Assembly: GCA_958496175.1 (NCBI GenBank)
Contig: OY292276.1
Location: 14,836,001 to 14,900,000, forward strand
Length of the DNA: 64,000 nt
Direction of reading: 5' to 3'
From: Sisyra terminalis
Taxonomy: Eukaryota > Arthropoda > Insecta > Neuroptera > Sisyridae
Shown one piece after another: positions 35,080-45,005 of the stretch (its first letter is position 1; every line of letters starts with the position of its first letter). The notes under the pieces are model-generated. The model was not told the origin of the DNA. It did no database searches and saw only the letters and a list, made by a program, of their open reading frames with translations. Both the position numbers and the translations under genes were made by a program.

Positions 35080-36429
35080 CTATATTTTTTTGAGAAAACT
35101 GTATTCATTAAATTTTAAATTGAAGTCGCTTAAATATTCTGTTGAACTATTATCATTAGGTAGTAGAATCAAATCTGTGCTGGGTCCTGCTTCATTGATT
35201 GTATGTGGGCAGTACTTTTCCCGCAATTTATACTCGTTGGGACTCCAAACGTGCGAAACACTGGGTTCCGATAAATGCGAAAAAGGTCTTTCTTTTTCAA
35301 CAAATTTACCATCGTCTATAGCCATGAAACTCTCTTCTGTTTTTCCAAAGTGTAGATTCATTAATGAAAGCGGTGATGGGCTGTTAGTAGTTGCTAAAAT
35401 TTTCTCGAATTTCTGCTGGGAATCGTTAGAATTTGATGATAAAGTTGTGACAGAAATACAAGATTTTGGTAGCTCGAAGTCGTGACTAAAAATTGGAGAG
35501 TCCCTAATCGGGGAATTGCATTCTGGTTCGTTTAGCCAATCGTGTACGGTGATATTGTCTTCTTCTGGAGTCACTTTGGTGTATTTGTTTAGGCCTAGGA
35601 AATCTTCTAGTTGGGTTTTAATACAAAACTTTGGGATTTCTCTTTGTAAATGAGGAATATCAATCGTTTTTTCCAGGTAGTTCTTGTTGATTTTTGGGTA
35701 CGCATTAAGAGAATTTGGATTAGGGAAATCAAACATTAAGTTGGAAATTGCTTTGATTTTGAATTTTAGTTCGGCATCAGCATACATGCTCTTCAATTCC
35801 TCTTCAGGTAGAGCCAACAAGTCATCAACAGTAATTAAATCTTTTAAAACATTAGCCTGAACTACTCTACTAGTTGTAGCAGCTAAATTTGTTCTTTGTT
35901 CTTGTGAAACCTCACTTTCATTCATATTCGGAAATAAGTCTTCAAACCAACCATCAAACTTGGTCAGTGTAGGTAAATGATCCACTTTTCGACTTACTTT
36001 TGAATAATCCTCCTTCATTTTATTCTTAATATCATCACAATTGAGGTATACATCGTTCTCAAAGACAAAATCGGCTTCTCTTAACAATTGATCCAAGTCT
36101 TGATCATTTTCCTCATATGGGAAGTTTTGATTCATTGATCGATTTGAATGTTGTGAAGAAAATACTGATTCGGCAACTTTTTCACCGATACTTTCGAAAT
36201 TATCTTGTTTTGCTAGTTGGATAATTTCCTGGATTTGAGTAGAAATGTGTTTCGAAGACGAATTAGCTATTGAGCAGTGAGCATTTTGTGGCTCAAAGTT
36301 CTCCGTGGAATTTGATTGAAATTTGACTTCTGAAGTCGAAGTTTTGATAATTATTGATTCCATTATCTTGATTCGTTTATTTGGAGGAATATTATCAATT
36401 CGTTCTATTAGTAACCGTTTTTGTGACAT
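35080..36429 (-). CDS. Intronless 449-residue protein of unknown function
   Basis: This is the only long intact frame in the window: ATG at 36429, TAG at 35080-35082, no internal splice needed. The N-terminus is basic (MSQKRLLIERIDNIPPNKRI, with PPNKRIK as a possible nuclear localisation signal). Residues about 35-110 are Ser/Asn/Gln-rich and probably disordered. Acidic helical stretches follow (DQDLDQLLREADFVF at 110-123, VDDLLALPEEELKSMYADAE at 201-220). The C-terminal third has Ser-Pro sites (NSPIRDSPIF at 305-314, NSPSPLS at 349-355, VWSPNEY). There is no signal peptide, membrane segment or recognised domain. Composition and the Ser-Pro sites suggest a fast-evolving nuclear protein under phosphorylation control. 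This is an inference, and the gene could also be a retrocopy that has kept its frame. A poly-A signal follows at 34977-34982. Antisense frames inside it are shadows. Confidence 0.75.
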   Translation of the reverse strand: MSQKRLLIERIDNIPPNKRIKIMESIIIKTSTSEVKFQSNSTENFEPQNAHCSIANSSSKHISTQIQEIIQLAKQDNFESIGEKVAESVFSSQHSNRSMNQNFPYEENDQDLDQLLREADFVFENDVYLNCDDIKNKMKEDYSKVSRKVDHLPTLTKFDGWFEDLFPNMNESEVSQEQRTNLAATTSRVVQANVLKDLITVDDLLALPEEELKSMYADAELKFKIKAISNLMFDFPNPNSLNAYPKINKNYLEKTIDIPHLQREIPKFCIKTQLEDFLGLNKYTKVTPEEDNITVHDWLNEPECNSPIRDSPIFSHDFELPKSCISVTTLSSNSNDSQQKFEKILATTNSPSPLSLMNLHFGKTEESFMAIDDGKFVEKERPFSHLSEPSVSHVWSPNEYKLREKYCPHTINEAGPSTDLILLPNDNSSTEYLSDFNLKFNEYSFLKKI

Positions 36430-37249
36430 TTTAGCTGTTAATTAAAAATAGTTTACGATTAAAGTTTAATGCTTTGTTAAATTATTGATAAGAATAAGTT
36501 AGACGTACCACGCCGCTTAATTAAAAATAAATTATTATTCCAAAAGTTCTTTTGTGTTAATAAAACAACAGATTTTAAGACTTAAATAGTTAAACTTAGT
36601 ATTATTTAATTATTTTTTTTAAAGTTTTCTATTTTTACTTCTTTAAAGTTGACTTTTAAAAGAAATCAAACGTTCAATTGTTTATTTCATGTATATTGTT
36701 AGATAAAACATGTTGGCAGCATTGAAGCGATTCAAATTAAAAATTATTTAAATTTTTCAAATTTTAAAAACGTTTATCGAAATAACTTAGTCAAAATATG
36801 TTTATAATCTTCCAAATTTGGATATCAAGTTGAAAATACTTTAATGCCGCATTTGTGTTTTAATAAAATATTTGTGAATTGAAGATTGAAAAATATTTTT
36901 TTGAAAAAAGAATATTTTCATCAAGTGTTTGTTTTATTTACGATTTGATTATATCGGATTTTATAGATTTTTGTAATATTCAAGCTATTTTATCAGTGGA
37001 GAAAATAATTTATAGAATTCTTGACCGAAATTTATAAGCGCGTGGAGATTGTGAAGTAATTAATAAACGAATAAAAATTGGTGTTTGTTGAACGAAATAA
37101 ACTTAGTTTTATTTGTGAGATTTAATAATAAGATTGGTAGAAATTGTGATGAAGAGAGATTAAGCTAAATATTCAGCTAAACAAAATGTTCATTTTTTTT
37201 CTTTAAAAAATTATTTTTTTTTCGAAAGTTTTTAAGCATTGACAAATTT
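36430..37249. other. Upstream flank of the intronless gene, AT-rich
   Basis: No TATA box or other promoter element is clear. Nothing else is recognised. Confidence 0.4.
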
Positions 37250-38290
37250 TATTTTATAATTGTTTCTCGCCCTATAAATATTTTCCCATCATGTTTCGAA
37301 AGACTTATCCTGCAAAGAATTTTATCTCACATAACAGATATCTTCAAACATCAGTTTGAATTCAAACAGGGTCACTCTACAATCCAGCGATGTCATAAGA
37401 AGGTCAATACAATAAATGAAACTTTGGAATAGAAAAAATATTGCGCATTGGTCTTCTTAGACATTAGCCAAGCGTTTGATTAAGTATGGGATGATAACTT
37501 CTTAAATACAGTAGAGAAAAGGGCACCGACGTTCTATGAAATTTTGAAATCCGGAACTTAGAACTAAAATCACTGAGGAATCATAAAATGAGAAATAAAT
37601 CAGAGTAAGCGTCCCGTAAGGAAGTGTATTGGGCCCCATTTTTATCTGTTATATACCACCGATTTGCCAAAGAATGCTGATATTGAAACAAGAACCTTTG
37701 CAGATGAGATTGTTATAAAAGCTATTAGTAAGAATCCAGGAATTGCAAGAGCCAATCTACAACCAATTTCAACTTGATAGAAACCTAGACGACAAAGTGG
37801 AGGATTAAATTTAACAAAACAAAAACTTCACTTCTTAACTTCACCCATAAAAAGGGTAACTATCCAACAATTTATTTAAAAGGGATGGCTATTCTAGAAT
37901 CAGAGTCTGAGAAGCATCTGTCTGAAAAGATCCCAAACCATGCAAAAATACAAACGATTGTATTGGCTTGGGGAGAATAGGGAAACTTTGGGCTTATACC
38001 AATAAATATTCTATCGTGATACTTCAGAGAACTCAATCTAAAATTCTACGAACAATTCTAGATGCATCGTGGTATATAACAAATGAAACCCTTCACCGGG
38101 ATTTAAAAATAAGAACCATTTACAGCAGGATTGGACCAAAGAGTGAGGTTCACTATGAGAAATCGGGAAATAATATCAACCCAATAATTTATTCTCTTCT
38201 GAAAACGACACAAAAGGAGGATACCAATTGGAGGATATCTGATCCAAGTAGGAAAGGACTCCACTGGGAGGAGATCCATCATTAGTTATT
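37250..38290 (+). pseudogene. Decayed jockey-like retrotransposon ORF2
   Basis: Frames interrupted by stops read HQFEFKQGHSTIQ, then ALVFLDISQAFD*VWDD, PQGSVLGPIF, and finally an intact final stretch (37968-38285). That stretch carries RTQSKILRTILDASWYITNE and TLHRDLKIRTI, followed by NPIIYSLL. These are, in order, the motifs around the reverse-transcriptase palm and the post-RT domain of jockey/Juan-type non-LTR elements. The YADD box itself is lost in a shifted part (FADE-like). The 5' half is absent. The product is not functional. Confidence 0.8.
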
Positions 38291-38850
38291 TTACCGCCAA
38301 CAAATTGAATCATAGTTACAAGAAGTAACTGATAAGCAATAATTTTTTTAAATATAAGTAGTGTGTTTGAAAATATTTAATTGTATTTTTGTGCCGACAA
38401 AAGTACATATAGTTGTCACAGGTACCAAGGAGTAGAGCCCATTTTTCGATTAAGATGCAGGTTTTATAGTTAGAACTTAGGGATTTAACTTATACTTACT
38501 AATAACTTTTCCACAGTGAGCTTATGAGTCCTGATAAAGCTATTCCACAAGAAATGTTTTTGGTAAAATAAAATTTGCATAAACACCCATCACTTGAATA
38601 TTTACCAAATTTTCTTTAACACAATCCTTAGAGCAGTCAACTCTAGACTCCTAGGATAAAACTCAACCAAGTGCCGGTTGCTTTACCAAGTATTTTGAAA
38701 TCAATAAAAAAAATATGGACTGTTTAGAGTAAATGTAAAAAAATAGGTTTAAATTAAAGGTTTCATCAGATGAATGAATCTCACCGCCTTTGTAATGAAC
38801 CCCTTCCATGGTGAAGTGGTTATACCTAGTGGTGCTTTATGTAATTAAAG
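38291..38850. other. Non-coding DNA between retrotransposon and MITE
   Basis: No gene or repeat is recognised. Confidence 0.4.
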
Positions 38851-39034
38851 CAGGCTATTGACGCTCCGACATATAGTCCAACTTGTGGTCCGACTTTCGA
38901 ATTTGGATCTTAAGTCGGACCGTGAATGGTGTTGTTGGAAGTTGAATGTCTAGTCGGATCATGTAGGCGATCCAACTAAAAGATCAAATTTGTAGTCCGA
39001 CTAGTTGAACTGCAAGTCGGGGCGTGAATGGCCT
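38851..39034. mobile_element. CAGGCCATTCACGCTCCGAC-type MITE, copy 1
   Basis: The inverted ends are CAGGCTATTGACGCTCCGAC and GTCGGGGCGTGAATGGCCTG. The interior is built of repeated GTCCGAC(T)/AGTCGGAC units. A second, better kept copy is at 45571-45763. It is flanked by TTAA on both sides, at slightly different distances (ATTAAAG|CAGG and CCTG|CTTAA), so the target duplication is uncertain. Non-coding. Confidence 0.7.
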
Positions 39035-39042
39035 GCTTAAGG

Positions 39043-39266
39043 GGTTCCTGTGGATCCAGGCACGTCAGCGTGGATCAGACCTTTTTGACCCAATTTATTC
39101 GCGATTTAAAAATTAAGTAAACGCAATGTTATCAGATATAGACGTCCCTAAAAGGAACATTAGCTGATTTTATTGTATGAGCTGTAGATTTTGATTGAAT
39201 TTTCCCGAATAAATTGGGCTATGGTTCTGATCCTCGTTGACGTGCCTGATCTATGAGAATACCGTG
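39043..39266. mobile_element. GTGGATCAGGCACGT-type MITE, copy 2
   Basis: Left end GGTTCCTGTGGATCCAGGCA, then CGTCAGCGTGGATCAGA. Right end CTGATCCTCGTTGACGTGCC, then TGATCTATGAGAATACC, its approximate complement. Related to 31468-31645. It begins only about 8 bp after the preceding MITE, so the two insertions are side by side. Confidence 0.65.
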
Positions 39267-39269
39267 ATT

Positions 39270-41020
39270 AGTGGGTTCGGAACTAAAGAGCCTCAATTCG
39301 TTTACTGATTTAAGAAACTAGATTATAACTGAAGTTAATAAGATTAATTTGTTCACTTATAAGAAATTACATTGGAAACAGTTTAAAAGTAGTAACAATT
39401 ACTTGTTCATTTTTTAAATATTTAAATGAATGCGATTAACGTATAACGGTTGAATTGTTCAAATTTTCGATTATTAAATCTTCAAAAAGTTGTCCAACTT
39501 ATGGAAAAAAATTGGTGTCATCATTTGAAAAATACGCATTGATTGGCGCCAGTCGTCTTCGGAGGAAAATATCAGGCCTAAGTCCCGCGATCATACAGCG
39601 GCGTGACAAGCCATCAACATCCCATTTCACCGTTTCAGAGAAATTTTTATTCATTACGTAAAACAATCCAAAAGAGGCAACGACAAGCTAATGAGTAACA
39701 CTTTTGAATCAATCGTAAGAAAACAACATGCTGATAACCTTCGAGGCGAACTTAATATCCACATTTTTACGTTACAGTATATCGAGGCGAGTAATAATTA
39801 AATCTAAACGAGGAAGAAACGACAAACAAAACCTTCAGAAATCAATTTATTCAAATTTCCAAAATCGAGTTCTCAAACTCTTAATTTCTCCACGATGTGA
39901 TCTCTAATTTTTTTATTAACGATCAATGATTTGTGGTGGAGATTATTTTTAATATCAAATCGTTTTTTTCGATGCACAAATTCGTATGAATCATAAATCA
40001 ACCGGTGAGGTGTTTTTTTTTCTTTATTTCTGATTTCATAATAATTAATTTTTCAGAACATTTACACTCGATATGGAATCCCAAGAGTACGTGTGAGTGG
40101 AATATTAAATTAGAAATATAAATCTCAGTTGGTTTTTATAACGAAATTTCAATATAAATACCCCAAAGCCAATTTATGATCTGTTAAAAGTGAATTTATT
40201 AAGCATTTTTTTGGAAGAATTTCAAATAGTAATTTTGAGTGAGTTATATGGTTTTGTAGCACGAAAAGATTTTAATACGTTTAATATCTTCTTCAATCAA
40301 TGATTATATAATGAATCAATTCATACCGCAATTTCGTCTGCATAACTCTCTATTGTAATTCGAAATCAGGCAAATACATAAAAAGTTGAAAAAACCCAAT
40401 TTTTGTTAACTAGTTAGGTATTTACATAATTCTTTTTTCTCCGTATCCAAAATATTATGTTTCACAGTAATTTTTTACACTTACAAATGTGCTGTTCGAC
40501 TTCTAATTGGAATTATTGGTTAACTTTTTCTAACCCCATAAGTGTGAAAAAAGTGGATAGTATTTTTGATTTTGAACGAATAAAAATCTGATTAAACCGT
40601 ATATTTCTATTTTTTAACTCAAATAAGCTTATGCGACTAATATATGTTAACGAATACTTTTCCAATGTACGAGTAAAAACGTTTAGTAACTCAGAAGAAT
40701 GGAAGTTTAAATTTTTTTAGACTAAATATTTGAAATTAGCTTTTCTTTCCTTTAAAAATTGATAGTTTCATTTACATTTCCTTTTTACATCATAAATAAA
40801 AAAAAGTGTAATTAAAAAAAATTAATCCAGTGCCATAATATCTTCCGGTAGTGCCCGAAATGGTACATCAGTTATTAGTAGTTTGGGAGAGCTAACTTAC
40901 GATGCAATTTTAAACAAAATTTTTGCTTTAAATGTCAATATAATAAGCAAATATTTGTAAGGCGGCAAAGAATGTAAACACATACATGTGAGTGAAATAC
41001 AGATACAATAAAATTGCCTC
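39270..41020. promoter_or_regulatory. Mostly AT-rich DNA with a small GC-richer patch at 39540-39620
   Basis: The patch (GGCGCCAGTCGTCTTCGGAG, CCCGCGATC, GCGGCGTGAC) is the only non-AT-rich part. A 68-codon plus-strand frame crosses it without any known motif. It may be regulatory; otherwise nothing is recognised. Confidence 0.25.
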
Positions 41021-41025
41021 AATTT

Positions 41026-41130
41026 TGAACTAACTGATTTTTGTCATTGGTTTCAACTGTCATTTTATTTTCATTCAACTGCCAAATTTTGCATTTTTTC
41101 AGTGTTGATCTGTAAATATTTCTCCGAAAG
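41026..41130 (-). repeat. Dispersed repeat, inverted relative to 23864-23960
   Basis: On the minus strand, GCAGTTGAATGAAAATAAAA and TGACAGTTGAAACCAATGAC match the copy at 23.9 kb. No coding capacity. Confidence 0.5.
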
Positions 41131-41204
41131 TTACTAGTTTTCAAATAATAGATTAAATTAGTAGTTATTATTCACGTTATTATTCATGATTTATATAACA
41201 GTAA

Positions 41205-41640
41205 ATGGATCTCTTTTTTTCACTACCCTCCCATACATCTTTCCACCCTCCTTACAACCCACGTTAAAAACACGTAAAACTGAAGAAAATTGTTCCATAA
41301 TTAACCTTTTAGTGTAGCTCTTTAAAATTTCCTCAACTAATTTGGGTTCCGGCTTCACTTTTGAAGCCAATTAGTTCTAAGCTGTGGTTGCGACCCTGAC
41401 GTACATAATAAGAACAAAGGTATAATTTTAAGATACAAGGCCCTAAAAAAGAAACCCTTTATCCTGAAGTAATACTATAAACAAATATAACAATAAATAA
41501 CTCTTGTTTTTTGAATATTAAATACTTGATGTTCTTATTTAATTTTCGGACTTTCGCTACTTTCTTAGCTTCATCAGATACAACAACATACATTTACAGA
41601 TTAATAATATAAATATACTTATTTAGTTTAATCTTTTAAT
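41205..41640 (-). repeat. CTGATGA-core element family A, copy 1 (inverted)
   Basis: On the minus strand the unit contains CTGATGA, stem GCTA/TAGC, GAAAG (core 41551-41577). Further on come CAACCACAGCTTAGAA, GGCTTCAAAAGTGAAGCC (itself a short palindrome) and GGAAATTTTAAAGAGC. The same order occurs in copies 2 and 3 on the plus strand, so copy 1 is head-to-head with copy 2. Confidence 0.65.
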
Positions 41641-41993
41641 TAAATTTTCGCTGATTAATTTTGTTTATTTATATAATCAACCTGTTACTGTATATTATAG
41701 TACCTGATAAAGCTACGAAAGTAGCGAAACGTTGTATGAAGATTGAAAAAAAAATTAAGTATTTAATATTCCTAAGAAGAGATTCATTTACTATTATATT
41801 TATGTATAGTATTGCTTCAGAATTAATAGTTTTTTTAGGGGTTTGTACCATAAAATAAACCCTTACTATACCACTTTGTTCTTCTTATGTATATCAGGGT
41901 TACAACCACAGCTTAGAAATAATTGGCTTCAAAAGTGAAGCCGGAACCTAAATTAATTCAGGAAATTTTAAAGAGTTACACTAAACGATTTCA
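41641..41993 (+). repeat. CTGATGA-core element family A, copy 2
   Basis: The core at 41703-41734 reads CCTGATAA, stem GCTAC/GTAGC with GAAA loop, then GAAACGTTG. It is preceded by CAACCTGTTACT..AGTACC, where GTTACT/AGTACC can form a stem next to the core. CAAC could pair with GTTG. That topology is hammerhead-like, but CAACCT replaces the expected CAACGT. The copy ends with GGCTTCAAAAGTGAAGCC and GGAAATTTTAAAGAG. It is followed in tandem, with a 343-bp period, by copy 3. Confidence 0.6.
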
Positions 41994-42640
41994 CTGATTA
42001 ACTGTTTATATTTATAAAACTAACCTCTTACTGTATGTTGTAGTACCTGAAAACAAGGGCGGATTTAGGAGGCACAAGGAGGAACAAGGAGGCACGTCCC
42101 CCCTGTGGAGATTCCATAACAGTACATACTTAGAAGCAAATCAAATTATTAAAGTTGTGAAAATATATGAATAAAATGGCAGAAAGAACATTAGTGAAAC
42201 TCTCGTCTATTTCTGGCTGGAATTGCTAATTTTTTTCGCTATTTCTTTCACACACTGGCAAATGAAAGATGATATTATGCCCACCTCCCCAGAAAAAAAT
42301 CTTGAATCCACCCTTGCCTGAAAAAGCTATGAAAGTAGCGAAACGTTGTTCAAAAAAGAAATAAAAACATGATGTATTTAATATCCAAAAAAATAGATTC
42401 AGTTACTGATATATTTGTTTATAGTATTACTTCAGCATTAATTGTTTCTTATTTTTAGGGCTTTGTACCTTAAAATGAACCCTTATTACACCACTTTGCT
42501 CTTATGTACGTCAGAGTTGCAACCACAGCTTAGAAATAATTGACTTCAAAAGTGAAGCCGGAACCCAAATTAGTTGAGGAAATTTTAAAGAACTAGGCTG
42601 AAAGGTTAATAATGGAACAATTTTCTACAGTTTTACTAGT
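41994..42640 (+). repeat. CTGATGA-core element family A, copy 3, split by a MITE
   Basis: It starts with CTGATTAACTGTTTATATTT, like copy 2 (CTGATTAATTTTGTTTAT). The core CCTGAAAA..GCTAT/GTAGC..GAAACGTTG is interrupted exactly at CCTGAAAA by the 263-bp MITE at 42054-42316 and resumes at 42317-42348. The downstream part (CAACCACAGC, GACTTCAAAAGTGAAGCC) matches copies 1 and 2. Confidence 0.65.
42054..42316. mobile_element. hAT-type MITE with 8-bp target duplication, nested
   Basis: Ends CAAGGGCGGATT and GAATCCACCCTTG form the terminal inverted repeat. CCTGAAAA is duplicated at 42046-42053 and 42317-42324. Removing the insert restores a sequence collinear with the core at 41703, so it jumped into an already established repeat. 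A left-truncated relative is at 23265-23522. Non-coding, 263 bp. Confidence 0.85.
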
Positions 42641-42697
42641 GAATGAGGGTTTGAAGGAGAGTGGAAGGATGTATGGTAGGGTAGGGTGAAATTTATT

Positions 42698-42925
42698 GTG
42701 ACTGTTTATGGTAATTTTGTGTTGATACTTGGCCGTTTTAGGTTTGAAATTTATTGAAGGGATTTGAATGCAAAAAAAATGTCTTCATTGATATTCTAAG
42801 ATTTCAAAGGCGAGTTTGAGACAAATTACGTGGCGTTGTGTCTTAACATCGACGCAGGCAAGTCGTTATTGTTTCCTATAAGATTTTATTATATCGAAAA
42901 TGTTTATTTTATTATAATTGTAACA
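42698..42925 (+). repeat. Diverged duplicate of 47417-47640
   Basis: Blocks such as GAAATTTATTGAAGGGATTT, CATTGATATTCTAAGATTTC and AAGTCGTTATTGTTTCCTA correspond to blocks at 47417-47640 in the same order and orientation. It lies just right of the family A array. It may be element sequence or an old segmental duplication. Short open frames here are not conserved between the copies. Confidence 0.55.
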
Positions 42926-43905
42926 CATAAGAGCTGCATGTCTTCGTTCATCAACAGCCGAGAAACAACAACAATGAAATGTAAAACTTGTTATGTTTAC
43001 AGAGTCCACACGACTTGTTTATTGAGTTGAATCAAACATTTATTGTCGCTACGACAGCTTTAATGTCCATCCATGTATTTCGTTAGGTTTTATTAACTCA
43101 ATACTTTTAAGTACTTGCCATAATAATGAATTTACTTCGCGGCTCCAGAGTTTTTTTTCTTCTTCTTCGCACTGGTTCGCTTTGTCGACAGTCCGCACAT
43201 CACCAGGTCACCATCGTCTGCATTTAATTATTGGACACTCCGATGAGAGATTCTTATCATCGGCCGATTTTCAACCAGCGATAAGCGCGAATTTCTTTTT
43301 AATATTTCCATATTTGCTGACATGTTGTGATCGAGCCACGACTACCTGAATATTTCATCAGTTTTTTCACGAAAAAAACGTTCTCGACTCAGCGTTAATT
43401 ACATAGACATCTCGCGTTTCGAAAAAGTATAATCGTAAATTATCAAACTAATCGTACATCTTATTTAAACTAGTTTTATGAATACAAAAAACGCACATAC
43501 GTTAATTGAGAAATATTGTGACATGAACGAGAAGCGATCATAAAAATCATTCAATCTTGCTACAATGTAACTTTGTCAACTTCTTCGTGCACTCATTAAC
43601 TTTCCTGAGTCGCTTTTCTTGACGCCAATTTTTTGCCCTAAAAGATAAGAATGCTCATAACTGAGTTCATGTAATATTTATTGTGAAATTACTCTCTGTA
43701 ACTAATAGTACGGAAATAGCGACAGAAATTTTGTATCCAGTTTGAAATTCATTTTTATTTATATGAGCAATGCTTATATAAATCAAACCAGGGAGTCTTT
43801 AAACTATAAGCGTGTCAGTCTCTAATTTTTAAGTCTTCGGATAAAAATCTTAATTTATTTCCATTATTTCAAGTCTAAATCGATACGTAATATAAAGAAT
43901 AAACA
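42926..43905. promoter_or_regulatory. Non-coding DNA with GC-richer island at 43130-43330
   Basis: The island (GCTTTGTCGACAGTCCGCAC, CATCACCAGGTCACCATCGT, a TAATTA site near 43226) stands out in composition. No exon is defined. It is a possible enhancer or untranslated exon. Confidence 0.25.
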
Positions 43906-43910
43906 GGAGA

Positions 43911-44622
43911 TTTTTCATCCAGGTGGATGAAATGATCCAAGAGGACTAAAAGGTAGATGACTAATAGGTCATTATAAATGATGAAAAACAATTATATAAG
44001 CTTCTAAAAAACCAAAAAAAGTTAATTCTCGTATGATTGTACCTTGGGAGTGGTAGATCCCTGATTGAATTGTTTTTGAAGTGGTTAACAACCCCAATTG
44101 TGAACTTTTAGGTTTTCTAAGTAAATGGAGTTTCAATCTTTCTTTTAATAAATAAATTAAGACTTAATTTAAAGGATAAATCAGGATTTAGTAGACCAAA
44201 AAATTTAGCAATTTATTTTATTTTATTTATTGCAATTTGCAACGTTTCGTCGGTGTGATTCCAATTTCATCAGGTAATTTATGTGTAACAATTTTGAAAA
44301 TACTGCTACATTTTTTGGTCTTCTACATCCTGATTTATCCTTTGTATTAAGTCATAATTTATTTATTAAAATATTGAACTACATTTACTGAGGAAACCTA
44401 AAAGTTCAGAATTGGGGTTGTTAACAACTTCAAAAATGATTCAATTAGGGATCTATTACTCCCAAGGTACAAGCATAAGGGAATTCACTTTTTTTGGTTT
44501 TTTGGAAGCTTATATAATTGTTGTTCATCATTTATAATGGCCTATTAGTCAACTATCTTTTAGTCAACCCAAACTTTTCGAAAAAAATTATATATAAACC
44601 TCCTTATTCTGGATGAAAAAAT
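43911..44622. repeat. Long inverted repeat around a CTGATGA core
   Basis: Arms of about 250-300 bp pair outside-in through GATTTTTCATCCAG, GACTAATAGG(T/C)CATTATAA, TACCTTGGGAGT and GGTTAACAACCCCAATT. They continue to GGATAAATCAGGAT and AGACCAAAAAAT. In the spacer lies one core on the minus strand (44241-44274: CCTGATGA, TTGG/CCGA stem, GAAACGTTG). The right arm borders the reverse-transcriptase fragment at 44600. It looks like an inverted dimer of a core-bearing element. Confidence 0.65.
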
Positions 44623-45005
44623 CCCATGAAATTGTCCCATCTTATCAATTTAAAATCAGGCTGAGGCATAATACTATTGAATAAGTTCATCGATTAACTA
44701 ACTTTAAAAAAACACTTTGGATGGGAAGAAATATAGTGTTCGGCTATTCCTCGGCGTAACTCAAGCTTTTGATCAATTATGGCACAAGGGACTACTTTAC
44801 AATATCAAAAAGTGCCTACCATCCCGGTTTCACCATTCCCGGTCGCAAGCTTTTTACCAAATACGAAGTTTTACATCCAATGTGGAGAAGATACTAGATC
44901 CATAATTCTCAACATGGGACGCAGTTACCACCGGTGGGGCATGCCAATATTTCAATGGGCCATTGGTAGGATGTGCGCCCTTTGACTGATTATACCAAAG
45001 ACTAT
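44600..45005 (+). pseudogene. Jockey-like reverse-transcriptase fragment
   Basis: Shifted frames read VPSYQFKIRLRHNTIE, a stop, VHRLTNFKKTL, then GKKYSVRLFLGVTQAFDQLW and HKGLLYNIKKCLPS. These match the QFGFR..HST.EQ.HR and (A)VFLDV.QAFD.VWH.GLL.K motifs (first catalytic Asp region) of jockey-type elements. The rest of the enzyme is absent. This short internal slice has both ends missing and is non-functional. Confidence 0.75.
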
